The notes below the pieces were generated by a model that was not told the origin of the DNA, ran no database searches, and was given only the letters and a program-made list of their open reading frames with translations. From Progne subis subis (Eukaryota > Chordata > Aves > Passeriformes > Hirundinidae), in contig JAKJHU010000057.1 in NCBI GenBank assembly GCA_022316685.1, positions 1,674,001 to 1,738,000 of the forward strand: DNA of 64,000 bases, in the 5' to 3' direction. The position numbers and the translations under genes were made by a program. This document shows, in pieces, positions 42,201-52,800 of this stretch (position 1 is the first letter of the stretch; each line of letters starts with the position of its first letter).

Positions 42201-45200
42201 TAATTAATATCTGTAGCGCTTTAGTGCATGCTAAGTATTTTTCTATGGGTTTAGATACAGCAGAATTCAATGTTATAAAGAAGCCTAGCTAAGCAGCTAA
42301 CTCCTGTGTTAAAAAACAAGTTGACAAAATCTCCTCCTGATTCTATTCAAGCACGTAAGGATTCAGAGAAGGAAAGATATCCCGAAAAGTCCTGTAAGAA
42401 TCCCAAGTTCCAATGAATCCCATGACAAGCTGCATTACAGCAGTGTCAAGATTATTGCTGAGCTACACCAGCCTCCAAAAAGTCATTCTTCAAACAACAA
42501 TTGAAGCACAGCAGTGTTCTGGCTCTTGCCTTCTCCTCTTCCGCCCAGCTCCCTTCCAATCCTTCCGCCACCATATTCCATGCCAAAGTTTGTAAGGTGG
42601 CAACACAAAACCAACAGACGGGTTAAACACCAGCTGACAAAGGGACCAGGAAGTGGTTTCCTAATGGCTGGTTCCTGTCCCACTGCCACACTGACTTTAT
42701 TTCTCAAAAAACTTACCTCTGCTGTTCTTGTAAATTCTTGAGAACACAAATGAAACATAATAGAGACATTGCTCTTTAGGGGCTTATCTTCCCTTCATAA
42801 ACCCCAAAGAATCCACAGCATCACAATGTAAGAATAATCCCATTTATGGTGAAGGCACAAGAAGATGAGCTGCAGCTACTGCAGGCTTCCTGTACTCCCT
42901 TCTGTAAGTCACTACCTCCCTTCTTTGGCCCAAGATTTTTGCCTAATCTGCTTTCCTAGAACTCTGTTAAAATTGCTAATACCTTGGGAAAAGACATGCT
43001 GAATATTTGAACAAGAGCTACCTCACGAGGAGCACTAGTTTCTCCTGTGACATTAACTACTAATAAAACACAATCTAAATTTTACCCCATCCACTTAAAA
43101 AAAAAAAAATAAGAATTGTTCACTTCCTGGTTCTGCAGCTTGTGCCCATCTATTTGTACATTGTAGTAGGGTACTGTAGTAGGGCTCCAGCAGGGGCTTT
43201 AACACAACCTGGAATGGGAATACTCTTAGGACAGAGAGATGCATTGCCAGGTGGAGTGAATTTACTGTCAGGAAATAATGACTTTGTGATAAAGAAGATG
43301 AAGTATACAACCGTAAACTTTGAGTAGTATTTTCAGTTGAGCTGCTCTTAATCATGAAAAATGTATGCTGGCCTTATTTTACCATCTGTACATCCCTAAA
43401 ATGATTTGGGCCAAGAGATCAAAATGCTTATCACCTAGTCTTGGTCCATTGTTTGCTGTCGAAGAACTTCATGTCAGAGGCAGGAGACTCAACTGTGAAT
43501 TCCTAAACCTAGAGAAATATTTTCAGATGTCCAAGGCAACTGTTCAACTTCTGTGTGCTAACAGAAACTTCGGACCTGTGTTCTGACAGAACTGGGAGGG
43601 AGACAGACCCAAAAAGACACTGGACTTCTGAAAAAAACATCTGCCAATCTACCACCTTTGCAAACAGGGCTTCTAAAAACGCCCAAAGAACACAAAAGCA
43701 ACAAAACACCACCAACAAAGGTAACTGATTGGTAAAAATAGTAGGCCTCACCTCGAGTGCCCAGTACTTAGAAAGGCTCTGCCAGCTGCTCTTCCACAAT
43801 TTGAGCACACAATAAACTGACAGAGAAAACACATTCATGATGGTACATCAGTTAAAATTACACTCAAGTCAAATTACGAGGGATATAAAAAGTCACAGAG
43901 ATAATTATACGTAGATTTGTAACAATGGCTATTAAAATTGCCATTTCTTCCTCTCCTTCAAACTGTACCTTTCAGCACAGCCTTCTTTCTGTGGATGACA
44001 ACATAACAAACATACCCAAGGAACATACAGCCTCATAAGAAAAAAGTGTCATCCTTTGAGACCTGATGTCAAATGAATGAATATTCAATCAAATAAATCT
44101 GTTGTGTCCACACATTGCTGTAGTAAATTCATTTTAATAGAGTAAAAAATGCAGGTAAAAAATTAAAATCAAGAATAGTTTTTCTATTAGTCTCCATTAA
44201 ATGGGCTTTCTTAATTTTCACTTTGGATCCTGAAAGCCACAAAAGCTACACATGTAAGAGGGGATGTGGTGTGGAACTCTTGGTCAATCTACTTACTTTT
44301 ATTCTGTAGATGTATATTCTTCAACTGCTTTTTCAGGGATGACTGCAAATTTTCACCTGAAATCATTTTAAAATCTTTATCGTGACTTTCAAAGTTCCAG
44401 CAAGTTTCATCTTGAGCATCATCAACAGAATGGGAGGAGGGGAGGGGGAAAGGCTCTCAGTGCTGACTGATAGATTTTTGATATTGCTGCGCTTCCCTTT
44501 TACTAATTATGCCCAGATTGCTCATCCTGCCAGATACTGTTTATGCTAGGAATTTTCTACAGCATACCTCAGGGGCAAATTGCCTGTAGTGGTGAGCTGG
44601 GAATTCTCTACAGCCTACTTTAACAAACAAACCTACAGTATTCCTCCACATCATATCATTCGACTTTCCTGCCAAATCTTCAGCATACTTTTCAACTGAG
44701 CTAACTTCAGCTAACCCCAGAGAAGGGGTATTCCTTGACACACCGACTGCTCATTCCCTCTAGAGCACCCTATATGCTCTCTGATCCCTTGATCTCACGC
44801 AAGCTAAGAAAACACAGTAGTTTTAAGTCATTAGGCTGTTGGTAATGAAAGCTATCTAGGCAAAAGCCCTTGTGCTGGACAGCAACTGTTAGTCTTGAGA
44901 TTTCACGTAAATTTCACAAACAGTTATAGTAATTGTTCATTTCTTCTCGGCAGAAGGCAGTTATCCACCACCTCAATCTTGTCTACTTTTCACAGATAGA
45001 CAAGATCTTTTGTAAAGAAAATGGATTTTAATGCCAGTGTGATCAGGCTCTAAGACTGGAGTATTTAAGTTCTCTAAATTGGTGGATTGCTTTGGGCAGA
45101 CAGCGTGAGAAGCTATTTCAGTGCGCACCACCACCGTGCACTTGGGACGGGCCAGAAAATAAACTACATCTCCATACCATTCCACCTTTCTGTGACACCA

Positions 45201-45400
45201 CAGCTGCTATCAATTATCGCCCTTCCTCTTTAAAACATTTGTGACTGGGTGTGCTGGCTGCCCGCAGAACAACTAACTCTGGTTTTGACGCTGAATACTC
45301 CTATCCAGAGTGGTGAGGCTGCGGGGTGGCCGGTGTTTCTCCAGCTCCCATGTGTGACAAAGCGCCAAGGGCAGGCATTTGTGGCGAGAAACCACCGACG
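39286..45400. other. Intergenic upstream of UBE2E3, no gene recognised
   Basis: A 141-codon + strand open frame begins at 39309, directly after the A/C tract. Its product (charged, Lys/Gln-rich middle) matches nothing I know, and no splice or promoter signal supports it. The rest is AT-rich, with a G-rich purine patch at 44431-44452 and an imperfect 20-base direct repeat around 44560-44620. Sequence within 2 kb of the CpG island may contain upstream regulatory sites, but none can be named. Confidence 0.55.
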
Positions 45401-45709
45401 GTCCCGTACCTGTGTCCCTGCCCCGACACGAGGCACGGGCCGAGGCGTGCGAGGCGCGAGGCTCACGAGGCCGAGGGCCGTGCAGACCCCGCGGCCCCCG
45501 GGCACGGTCATTACCGTGCACCGGCCCGGCGAGTCCCGCGGCGGGCTGGAGGCCGGAGTCCCTCGGGAGCCCGGCTCGCCCGAGGGCCGCAGGCGCCACC
45601 CGGCCGGCTCGAGCGGCCGTCGAGGGGCGATTCCCCCCCCGCCATCCCCGGGCCGCCGCTTTGTCCTTGCCCGGCCCGGAGCACGCGCGCCCCCGGCCGC
45701 GGCGGGTGC

Positions 45710-45719
45710 GCGCCTGCGC
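45710..45719 (+). promoter_or_regulatory. NRF1-like site in the CpG island
   Basis: GCGCCTGCGC is close to the palindromic NRF1 core GCGCATGCGC and is flanked by further CGCG. Such sites are frequent just upstream of CpG-island start sites; this one is about 300 bases upstream of the inferred exon 1. Confidence 0.4.
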
Positions 45720-45817
45720 GCGCCCCGGCGGCCGCCGGGCGGGAGCGAGCGCCCCCTCTTCCCCTCCCCCGCCCGCCGGGAGCTCCGCCGGCGGCCGCGG
45801 GCGGGCGGGGGAAGCCC

Positions 45818-45831
45818 GGGCGGGGCGGGGG
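45818..45831 (+). promoter_or_regulatory. Tandem GC boxes (Sp1/KLF type), G-rich
   Basis: Two overlapping GGGCGG-type boxes lie within a run of G tracts (about 45800-45832) that also fits a G-quadruplex motif. They lie within 200 bases of the inferred exon 1. Confidence 0.45.
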
Positions 45832-46009
45832 GAGGCCGGGGGCGGCCGGGCCCCCTCCCCGCCTCCGCTCCGCGGCGCGCGCCCGCCGCCCCCCGCCCCG
45901 GCCCCCCGGCCCGCCGCGGGAGCCCGCGCCGCAGAGCGGGGCCCGCCAGCGCCACCCGCCGGCCGCGGGGCCGCACCGCGCCTCCCCCCGTCCCCCCCTG
46001 CTCCGGCTC

Positions 46010-46160
46010 TCAATGTTCCACACTGCCCGGCCACAGAGCCGCCGCCGCCGCCGTAGAGCCCCCCGGCCGCCTCCGTCCCCTCCTCGGGCGCCGCGGGCCC
46101 GGCCCGGCCCCCCGCCATCCCGCCCCTCCGACCCAGCAGCGGGACAGGACGCCGGCGAAG
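46010..46160 (+). other. UBE2E3: UBE2E3 exon 1 (5' UTR), 5' end uncertain
   Basis: Exon 1 is inferred from a strong splice donor, GCGAAG|GTAAGG, with the exon ending at 46160, inside the CpG island and about 1.3 kb before coding exon 2. The transcription start cannot be read from the sequence, so the left edge is a guess and may lie further upstream. The exon would be non-coding for UBE2E3. It contains an ATG at 46013 that opens an Arg/Pro-rich frame. After splicing to exon 2 that frame would stop at 47459-47461, just past the true ATG. Other donors in the island are possible. Confidence 0.6.
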
Positions 46161-47265
46161 GTAAGGGAGCGGCGGGCGAGGCGGCCGCCGCGGCGGCTGG
46201 GCGAGCGCGGTGGGGGGAGGCGGGGAGGAGGCGGGGGGGTGGTAGAGGAGCTTTGTTCTTGTTTTCGGCGCTCGCTGCCTGGCGGCGGCCGGGGGCGCGG
46301 GGCCGGCCCGAGTTCACGCCTCACTTGGTGCACACGCACGGTGCGGAGCGGGGCCGGGCGAGCCGCCGCCGCCCGCCGAGCCGAGCCGAGCCGAGGCGGG
46401 CTGGCGCTCCCCACAAAGCGCGGCCGGGCGGCCGCCCGGATCCAGCCCTGCCGCAGCTCCCGCCGCTCCTCCTCGGGCCCCCCCGGCCGCCGGGGCAGCC
46501 CCCTCCTTCTCCCCCCCCCCCACCCCCCCGCCTTTCCCGATCGGCGGAAAAATGTCGGTCTGCCTGGCGGAGCTGCGCGGGGAGCGGCGGCGGGGAGAGC
46601 TGTGCAGAAGGTGCAGTTTGAATTATGCTTCTTCCCCCTCCGGCAGCTCTGTGGTGGCCAAATGCAGTTCTCGCTGCTGGCCATGTAAATAACCGGGGCT
46701 GCTGCTACCCCAGTGGCTTTAAATGCATCGCGGGGCTTTTCCCCTTCCTAAAAAAAGCCCTACCGCCAACAAAAATCCAAACCTCCTTCCCCCCACCCCC
46801 GTGCCAGCCCTTTAAATGCTCAGAGCAAGTGTACATTTCCATCTGAAACCAACCCGAGTGTTACTGGCAGTGTATTTTCTCGGAGAGAGGGGAAGAGGGG
46901 GGATCTGGCGTTTGGACCCAATAAAATGCTCTGCTCCAGTGTAAATATTTACAGGTTATTAGTGACTTTTTAAAAAAACATTTTCAGCGAGGTCTGTTAT
47001 TTACAATGTGTCATAAGTTATTAATGTTCATTGCCTAAGTACCCTGCTAAATCTGTCTCATGCCTTAGAACAAAGTCGACAATTGGCATATTGTTTAAAG
47101 TATGAAAAAAATGCGAGTGGGTTTAAAAATTGGAAATATCTGTATTTTCAGAAGTGTAAATATTGCTTTGTAGCTGTCATACTCCAGTTCTTGGGTATGA
47201 AACAAAGAAATATATTTTGATTAATTTCTCACTGAAACCGACTTGTCACCTATTCAAAGTTTTCT

Positions 47266-47370
47266 GGAACTTGGGGAATGCTAAGAGAGTCCTGCCTGTT
47301 GAAGGAGCTCTGCTACTTTTCTTCCCCAAAAAAAGTTCCATGTGATGTCCAGTGATAGGCAGAGGTCAGT
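47266..47370 (+). repeat. Upstream copy of duplicated exon 2 start
   Basis: This segment is a partial copy of the sequence immediately following it. It starts with the same 15 bases (ggaacttggggaatg), has a pyrimidine tract and AAAAAG acceptor (AG at 47334-47335), and ends with a 26-base stretch identical to the start of UBE2E3 coding exon 2 (G, ATG and codons 2-8). The parts between have diverged by substitutions and small indels. If the acceptor is used, the transcript would gain a start-stop ATGTGA at 47340 and a 13-codon frame at 47345-47386. Whether it is used is unknown. Confidence 0.9.
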
Positions 47371-47386
47371 GGAACTTGGGGAATGA
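47345..47386 (+). other. 13-codon UBE2E3-like mini-frame in the upstream copy
   Basis: The ATG in the upstream copy encodes MSSDRQRS, the first eight residues of UBE2E3, then VELGE and a TGA stop at 47384-47386. It would be translated only if the acceptor at 47335 is used or intron 1 is retained. Position -3 is G, a moderate start context. It is best viewed as a potential upstream open reading frame, not as a gene. Confidence 0.4.
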
Positions 47387-47475
47387 CAAGAGAGAATCCT
47401 TCCTTGTGTATTAATTCTGCCTCTTTTCCTTCCCCAAAAAGTTCCCCACGATGTCCAGTGATAGGCAGAGGTCAG
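47371..47475 (+). repeat. Downstream copy, containing the true exon 2 start
   Basis: This is the second copy of the tandem duplication. It carries the acceptor (AG at 47440-47441), the true UBE2E3 ATG at 47451 and the first eight codons. It continues without a break into the rest of exon 2, so it is the functional copy. The period between ATGs is 106 bases. Confidence 0.9.
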
Positions 47476-47644
47476 ACGATGAAAGTCCAAGTACCAGCAG
47501 TGGTAGTTCAGATGCCGATCAGAGGGATCCGCCTGCACCTGAACCTGAAGAGCAAGAAGAACGAAAACCCTCTGCCACCCAGCAGAAGAAGAACACCAAA
47601 CTATCCAGCAAAACTACTGCTAAGCTATCTACTAGTGCAAAAAG
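47451..47644 (+). CDS. UBE2E3: UBE2E3 coding exon 2: N-terminal extension of the E2 enzyme
   Basis: This exon encodes residues 1-64 and two bases of codon 65 of UBE2E3, a class III ubiquitin-conjugating enzyme. UBE2E3 accepts ubiquitin from E1 as a thioester and passes it on with RING-type E3 partners; family members are carried into the nucleus by importin-11. The product starts MSSDRQRSDDESPSTSS, continues through an acidic patch (PEPEEQEER) and ends in a Lys/Ser/Thr-rich segment (QQKKNTKLSSKTTAKLS), typical of the disordered UBE2E tail. It matches the human protein as I remember it almost residue for residue, with Pro at position 28 where I recall Ala. The start has A at -3. The acceptor is CCCCAAAAAG (exon start 47442) and the donor AAAAAG|GTAAAG (phase 2). 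The UBE2E1 and UBE2E2 paralogues differ in this tail. Confidence 0.96.
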
Positions 47645-48028
47645 GTAAAGGGGAGAGTGAAACATCCTGCAGTCTTTTTGCACGGTGTTTGGAGTCACAG
47701 TACTGGCACTGCACTTGTCGAGGCAGAGGGATTCTTCTTGTGAAGCTATGTGGAAGGGAGTGAACTATCAGCTTGGGTAGTACAGGACCCTGCTAAGCAG
47801 TGTTTTAATTAATCCAAGTCTTGTTGGGATAACAATTACGCAGATTTGTCCTATGTCTTTAGAAGAGTTGTAGAGAGCTTGGTAGCCTTACCAGGCTGAC
47901 TGGGAGGGGGGCACCTAGGTCCGTTTTGTATTTGCAAAAATGTATGAGAGAGCTTTGGCACTTTTTTCTGAGTTAGGTTTTCATGCCTGATTGGTGTAGG
48001 GTGGAGTCCTCCTGGAGTATTTTATTAT

Positions 48029-48064
48029 GGTCTGTAGACTGATGACAGGTCTGTAGACTGATGA
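48029..48064 (+). repeat. 17-base direct repeat, period 19
   Basis: The word ggtctgtagactgatga occurs twice, separated by two bases, without mismatch. Confidence 0.9.
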
Positions 48065-49481
48065 ATGCTGTCTAATTAAAGAAGTCATAAAACCCCAGTG
48101 GCTTCTCTGGGCCTTATGAGAGCTTTTCATGATGATGCATAGGAGAGCCTTATGCACCTTGAAGGAATGGGTTCATTCTGCCTTTCTCTTGGGAGAAACT
48201 TAGGTGAGTTTTCTCCCTTAGGATCTGTGGATTTAAATTGTGCCAATCTACAGGTAGCCTCTACCCTTAAGTATGAGAATATTCAGAATTTTTTTTTTTA
48301 GTTACATTGGTTGCATTTTCATTTGCATGTAAGCTTATTGACAGTCTGGCTCTCAAGATGTATACTCTGGTAATTTTCTCAAAGATCAGCTGTGTGAAAT
48401 ACTCAGACTTTAAATTCTTTAATTCCGGTTGTCTTTGGAGGTGAAACATAACTTTCCTAGTCTTTTCCCAGGAGCTTCTTTTTTTCTACCAACATTTACA
48501 AGTATTCTGTAGCAAGAAAAGTTGTAAAATAGCTGTAGTAGCTTCAAATTTTGCCTATTCAGCGTAAGTGTTGTAGTATTGACTTTTACAAACACTTTAG
48601 CAATTTTGTATTGGACTTAAACTTAGTAAACTCTTTTTGAAATATGTTAAAATTGTTGCAGAGAATGGCTGTGTGGCTTTCATGACTCTTGAGCTTGTTA
48701 AAGAAACCCTTTGAAATAGGACTGGCTAAAGAGAATTAAGTTTTGCTACTACTGTGTAGCACTTGTAATTCGTTGTAACTTGTCTTTATTTGACAAGCCT
48801 GAGATACAGGTTTTTGACACTGAGTTTTCCCGTCTTATCTTTATTTTGCTTAATTATTGCAAGTCTAATTCCATGCATCTCAGATAGTTCAGTAGTCTGG
48901 CTGAACTTACTGATGTTAAAGCAAGGACATCCAGAGCAGTTTCTGTTAGCTCATCTTTTAACACCTGCTATTTGTATGAAATTCACAATATTGCTCATAT
49001 GGGTCCTTTTGTGAAGAGAAGTCTTTCTTGATATTTTTAAGAGGAGTTTAACGTGTATTTTGAAATTGCACCTCTTATGTACCTGAATAAACTTAAATTG
49101 ACATGAAGTTTTTAGTACTCATTTTTCAGATCTTAACTCCTTGTAAATATTTGTAATAGACTAAAGTTATGCACGGATCATTTCAAGTTATTGTATCACT
49201 TTTTATCACATAAATATAGCTACTGTATAAGGTTGCAGGAGGAAAGGCAGCAGAAGGTATGGAGAGAAGCAAAGTTGATCCAGAGAGATTATTCCAGTAA
49301 GAGAGACAGCCTGGCAGATCTGCAAATCCATTTTTTAAACACACTGCGAAGTAGTAGGTAAAATATTGTGAAAAGAGTGTGTCTGCTGCCAGCACGTTTC
49401 ACTTGAGCCTCAGCCACAGGTCCTGTAGCTCTGGTTTAAAGTCATTGTCAAATCTGCCTGTGCAGGCTCCCCCCCCGCCTC

Positions 49482-49489
49482 ATTTGCAT
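49482..49489 (+). promoter_or_regulatory. Octamer motif ATTTGCAT (POU factors)
   Basis: A perfect octamer, in the context CATTTGCATATTAG, lies about 330 bases upstream of exon 3. Octamers occur by chance in AT-rich DNA, so binding is uncertain. Confidence 0.25.
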
Positions 49490-49817
49490 ATTAGCTTGAA
49501 AAGAAAATCTCCCTGGTAAAAAGTGCTCGGATGTGAAAAAGAGTCACTTTTCTGAATAGTTGTGGGAAATTTCTACCCAACTCAGCTGTTACTGTTCTAT
49601 TTACGTAGAGCGTTGAGCAGGAAAAAAGCTGCAAAGTTTCTCAGCTGTGGGATTTGGGTTATGCCTCTGAGAACAAAGAGGAAGCAGCCATGTTAGCATT
49701 ACTGAAGGCAAAGCCAATCTTGCATTTAACTGCATGGTGGTAGAGGGCAGTGTAATTCCCTGATTTATTCTATAGACTATCTCAAATGCTTTGTGTCTGT
49801 TCTCATTCCACCAACAG

Positions 49818-49868
49818 AATCCAGAAGGAGCTAGCTGAAATAACCCTTGATCCTCCTCCTAACTGCAG
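49818..49868 (+). CDS. UBE2E3: UBE2E3 exon 3: start of the UBC domain
   Basis: This 51-base exon completes Arg65 (AG from exon 2 plus A) and encodes IQKELAEITLDPPPNC, ending with two bases of the next codon (Ser82). This is the first helix of the UBC fold, which contacts E1 and E3 enzymes, and the following Pro-rich turn found in all UBE2D/UBE2E enzymes. The acceptor is TTCCACCAACAG|A and the donor TGCAG|GTATGT, both good matches. The frame continues precisely from exon 2, which supports a functional gene rather than a retrocopy. The exons carrying the active-site Cys (about residue 145) and the rest of the roughly 207-residue protein lie beyond the window. Confidence 0.96.
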
Positions 49869-52800
49869 GTATGTAATGGCTTCTTAAATTGTGGTCGGTG
49901 GTAGGAAATTAATGTGCTCAGGTTAACAAAAGGCAAACTTAGTGTTTACGATGGGTGACTGTTAGACAGAAATTGCATACAGCAGATTGAACAAACATAC
50001 AAAACGCTTGGAACTGAAGTTTGATATTTTGTCTGCATGTTGGAGTTGTAGTCATTAGTGATTGATGTACACAGTAAAATCTGTTCAGTTTGTTGTTCAT
50101 AGCCGGTCACTGCCTTCTCAAAACATTAATTATATGAATGTCAAAATATGCTGAAGCTTTCAACTTACTGTTTGCATGTAGTTTGAACTGGGTTTTTGAG
50201 TACTGAGTTTCTAGAGTGATCTTTTCATTCTGAAGTAAAGAACTGTATGTGATTTTTATATGCTTTCTCTTAGTATGTTGTTTAACAGATAAACTGAAGT
50301 ATTGCCTCTAAATTTATGTGTTTGTTGGTCGAAGTTGTAGTCTCTTGATAAAGAATATCTTTAAGGAAGTTCCCAACTTGTGAGGCACTTCTGTTAGGTT
50401 TTAGAAAATTAAATTTTTTGCATGGAAGATTGAGTGATTTAGTTTTAAAGTGATGGTTTGGAACTGAAGCTCTTGCACTTGATCTGTAGGAAAGTAGTAG
50501 CACAGCTGATTTCTTTAAAGCTTTTGCAGTGTTTTACTTATTCTCATTAGCTGTGAGCATCCAGTGTTTAGATTTGCAGTAAAGCTAGCTTTAAATAATG
50601 TTGCTTTCATTTGAGGCATCCCAGTAAGATTTCTGACTGGAAGGTATCTTAGTAACTCGTGTAAGCGTGAGCCATGTACATGTTTAAAAAAAATGCTGGA
50701 AATGCTTTCGGATTCTGTGTTGGAATTGTTTGGCTTTTGAATAGTTGGAAAGGTTTGGTGGGTGTTTTGTGAATTTGATAAAATATGAGCAGTTCTTCTG
50801 TCTCACTAATCCATGAGCACAGGGGCTAAGCCAGAGCAGTGTTTTATTGAATTTGTGGTGAAGGCATCTTGTCCTGAGGACTCTGCTGTAGATCGCCTGT
50901 GGCAGTCTGATGTATTTGCATGCAGGGTCAGTGGCTCTGTTTGTTTAGGATTTGATGTTTTGTTTTTGTTTTGTTTGGGTTTTGTTGTTGTTGTTTTGTG
51001 GGGGGATGGGTTTGGTTTTAAATAACTGCTTTAGATAACTTCAAATAAATTCCTGGGATCTAGTCCTGCACTTTATATTTGGACCGTCAAAGGAGCATGG
51101 TAGAAGAGAAAGCATTTAAACTGAAATAGAACCCTGACGCTTTGCTTACAGTTGCCAAAAGGATAATTGTAGCGGTTTCGGGTACAGCAGGTTACAGCTT
51201 TTAGAAGGAGAAGCTTCCCCCTTCACTCTCTGCAGCACTATCTGATACGTGGCTCCCTGGGAAAGCACACTCCTCTGATATTAGCACAAGAGTATTGCAC
51301 AGCATTTTGCTTGTGAGCTGGTACAGCCAGATGCCCAGGAATGCTGTTGAGAATGATGAAAACCCCCCAATGTGTCTAAAATTATTCAAGTTTCTTTCCT
51401 ACAGAGAGTAGGAAAACGTTATTTTTTGCCAGTGAGGAAGTCAATGCTTCTGTTATCATAGGTATTTTTAAGAGGAATTCAGTGGATTTACACAGTAACA
51501 ACTTTATGATGAGTGAATTTTTACCTTTTGCAAAATAATAATAAAAAAAATCTACAAGAGAAACAAGCTTCTGTAACAGGAGATCTGGGTTCTCATGATA
51601 AACAGTTTGAATAGAGTTTCTGTACCCAAAGTATTTACTGTTTCATTGAAACTGACTTGTTAGAAAGAGCCTTTCTGGTACCAAGAGGTAAATACAGCTG
51701 TGTGTTAAGTGCAGAAACAGTTGACACTTTTCTTATAGGGTGTACTAGCACAGATTAGGCTGCAGACACAGCAGAGGCTGATGACACCTCTGCACTGCTC
51801 ATCAAGCAGCAGAATGCTACTTATTGTGTTCCTTGTGAAAGAAAAAGAATTTGTAAAAAAAAAAACCCATAATATTTAAAGCCTGTATAATTTGGGCATA
51901 TTTTCCTGTGCTTGAAAAATAAAAACCTCGTGTCTAAGTTCTCCCAAAACCAGTTTTTCATGCACAGTTGTTTCTGTTCCAGTTCTAGAGCACACCCTTA
52001 TCATTTGCAGTCCACATGTTGCAAGCTTCGCAAGAATACAACTGGCGACTAATGCTCTTGGATGCTGATAGTCCTTCTGGTTATTCAGTTACATAAGTAA
52101 TGAAAAATTAGCAAGTTTTAAAATGCAGTAATGACACATATAAAACCTTAAATGCTGCTTTAACAGGATACAGTACAAATATTGAAGATTATGTTGCACC
52201 TCTCATATCATGTTAAACACTAATATCTGCTGCCACTTCTCACCTGCCAATGCAACTGCCCAGAGTCACCCCATGGGAGTGACCCGAGGCTGATTTAGCT
52301 ACTTTAAAATGACACCAACTGGCTGCACTGTGATTCTCATGCAAAAGAGGTGTAGATTACCCCAGCAGTTATTTTTCTGCAGTCACATCCATTGCTATAT
52401 AACATCTGCTTTATAAAAATGCCAGCGCCCCAAGAAAACCCCACTCCTGAGTGGGGTGTGAGTATATGCTGAGCAGGTCTTAATGTGTTAATACACATTA
52501 ACTTCTGGTTTAGGCACTGGGATAGTAGAATGACAGGCACAGTAAAACTGACTAAACAGTAGTTTTTTGCTTGCCTGTCTCAACAGTAAAGATTGATTTC
52601 TGATTCTGTTAATTGGACAATGAACTGTTGAAAAAATCATATTGTCATGTATCATGCTGTCATGTTTGTGAGCAGTGAATATGAGCTGCATCTCGGGGGT
52701 ACCAAGTATAAAACTTCTTATATTCATGCTGATAGCTTTACTCTTTAACATGCAGTAGTACTGAATTCCTGTGATTTTGGTGTGATTTTCGAGAAAGATA

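Larger units (their letters stand above)
45410..46620 (+). promoter_or_regulatory. UBE2E3: CpG-island promoter of UBE2E3
   Basis: The base composition jumps from AT-rich to very GC-rich with dense CpG for about 1.2 kb, then falls back. The island surrounds the inferred first exon of UBE2E3. No TATA box is evident, as is usual for housekeeping-type promoters. Visible sites include an NRF1-like palindrome (GCGCCTGCGC, 45710-45719), overlapping GC boxes (GGGCGGGGCGGGG, from 45818) and a (GCC)n run at 46038-46053. Very long open frames in all frames across the island (up to 479 codons) result from the scarcity of stop codons in GC-rich DNA. Such islands often start divergent transcripts, but no upstream exon is visible. 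Confidence 0.9.
46161..47441 (+). other. UBE2E3: UBE2E3 intron 1
   Basis: The intron starts with GTAAGG and ends with a pyrimidine tract (ctcttttccttcccc) followed by AAAAAG at 47441. The first part is the tail of the CpG island. The middle (about 46850-47200) is AT-rich and may hold conserved regulatory sequence. The last 176 bases contain the upstream copy of a tandem duplication that includes a second, near-identical acceptor at 47335. Confidence 0.75.
47645..49817 (+). other. UBE2E3: UBE2E3 intron 2
   Basis: The intron begins GTAAAG and ends with a pyrimidine-rich tail and CCAACAG. It contains a 17-base direct repeat at 48029-48064 and an Oct-type octamer at 49482-49489. The last 400 bases before exon 3 are GC-richer and look less repetitive than the rest, which may reflect conserved splicing or regulatory sequence. 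No other gene is seen. Confidence 0.9.

Noticed and set aside
45249..46688. Very long open frames (up to 479 codons) on both strands
   Set aside because: They lie in the CpG island, overlap in all frames, and are Arg/Pro/Ala/Gly-rich because GC-rich DNA lacks stop codons. No domain is present and they cross the exon 1 donor.
47281..47538. 85-codon - strand frame with an internal repeat
   Set aside because: Its repeated peptide is just the reverse reading of the duplicated exon 2 start.
47383..47763. 126-codon + strand frame over exon 2
   Set aside because: It is a shifted frame across the true UBE2E3 exon and into intron 2; only its ATG matters, as a possible upstream start.
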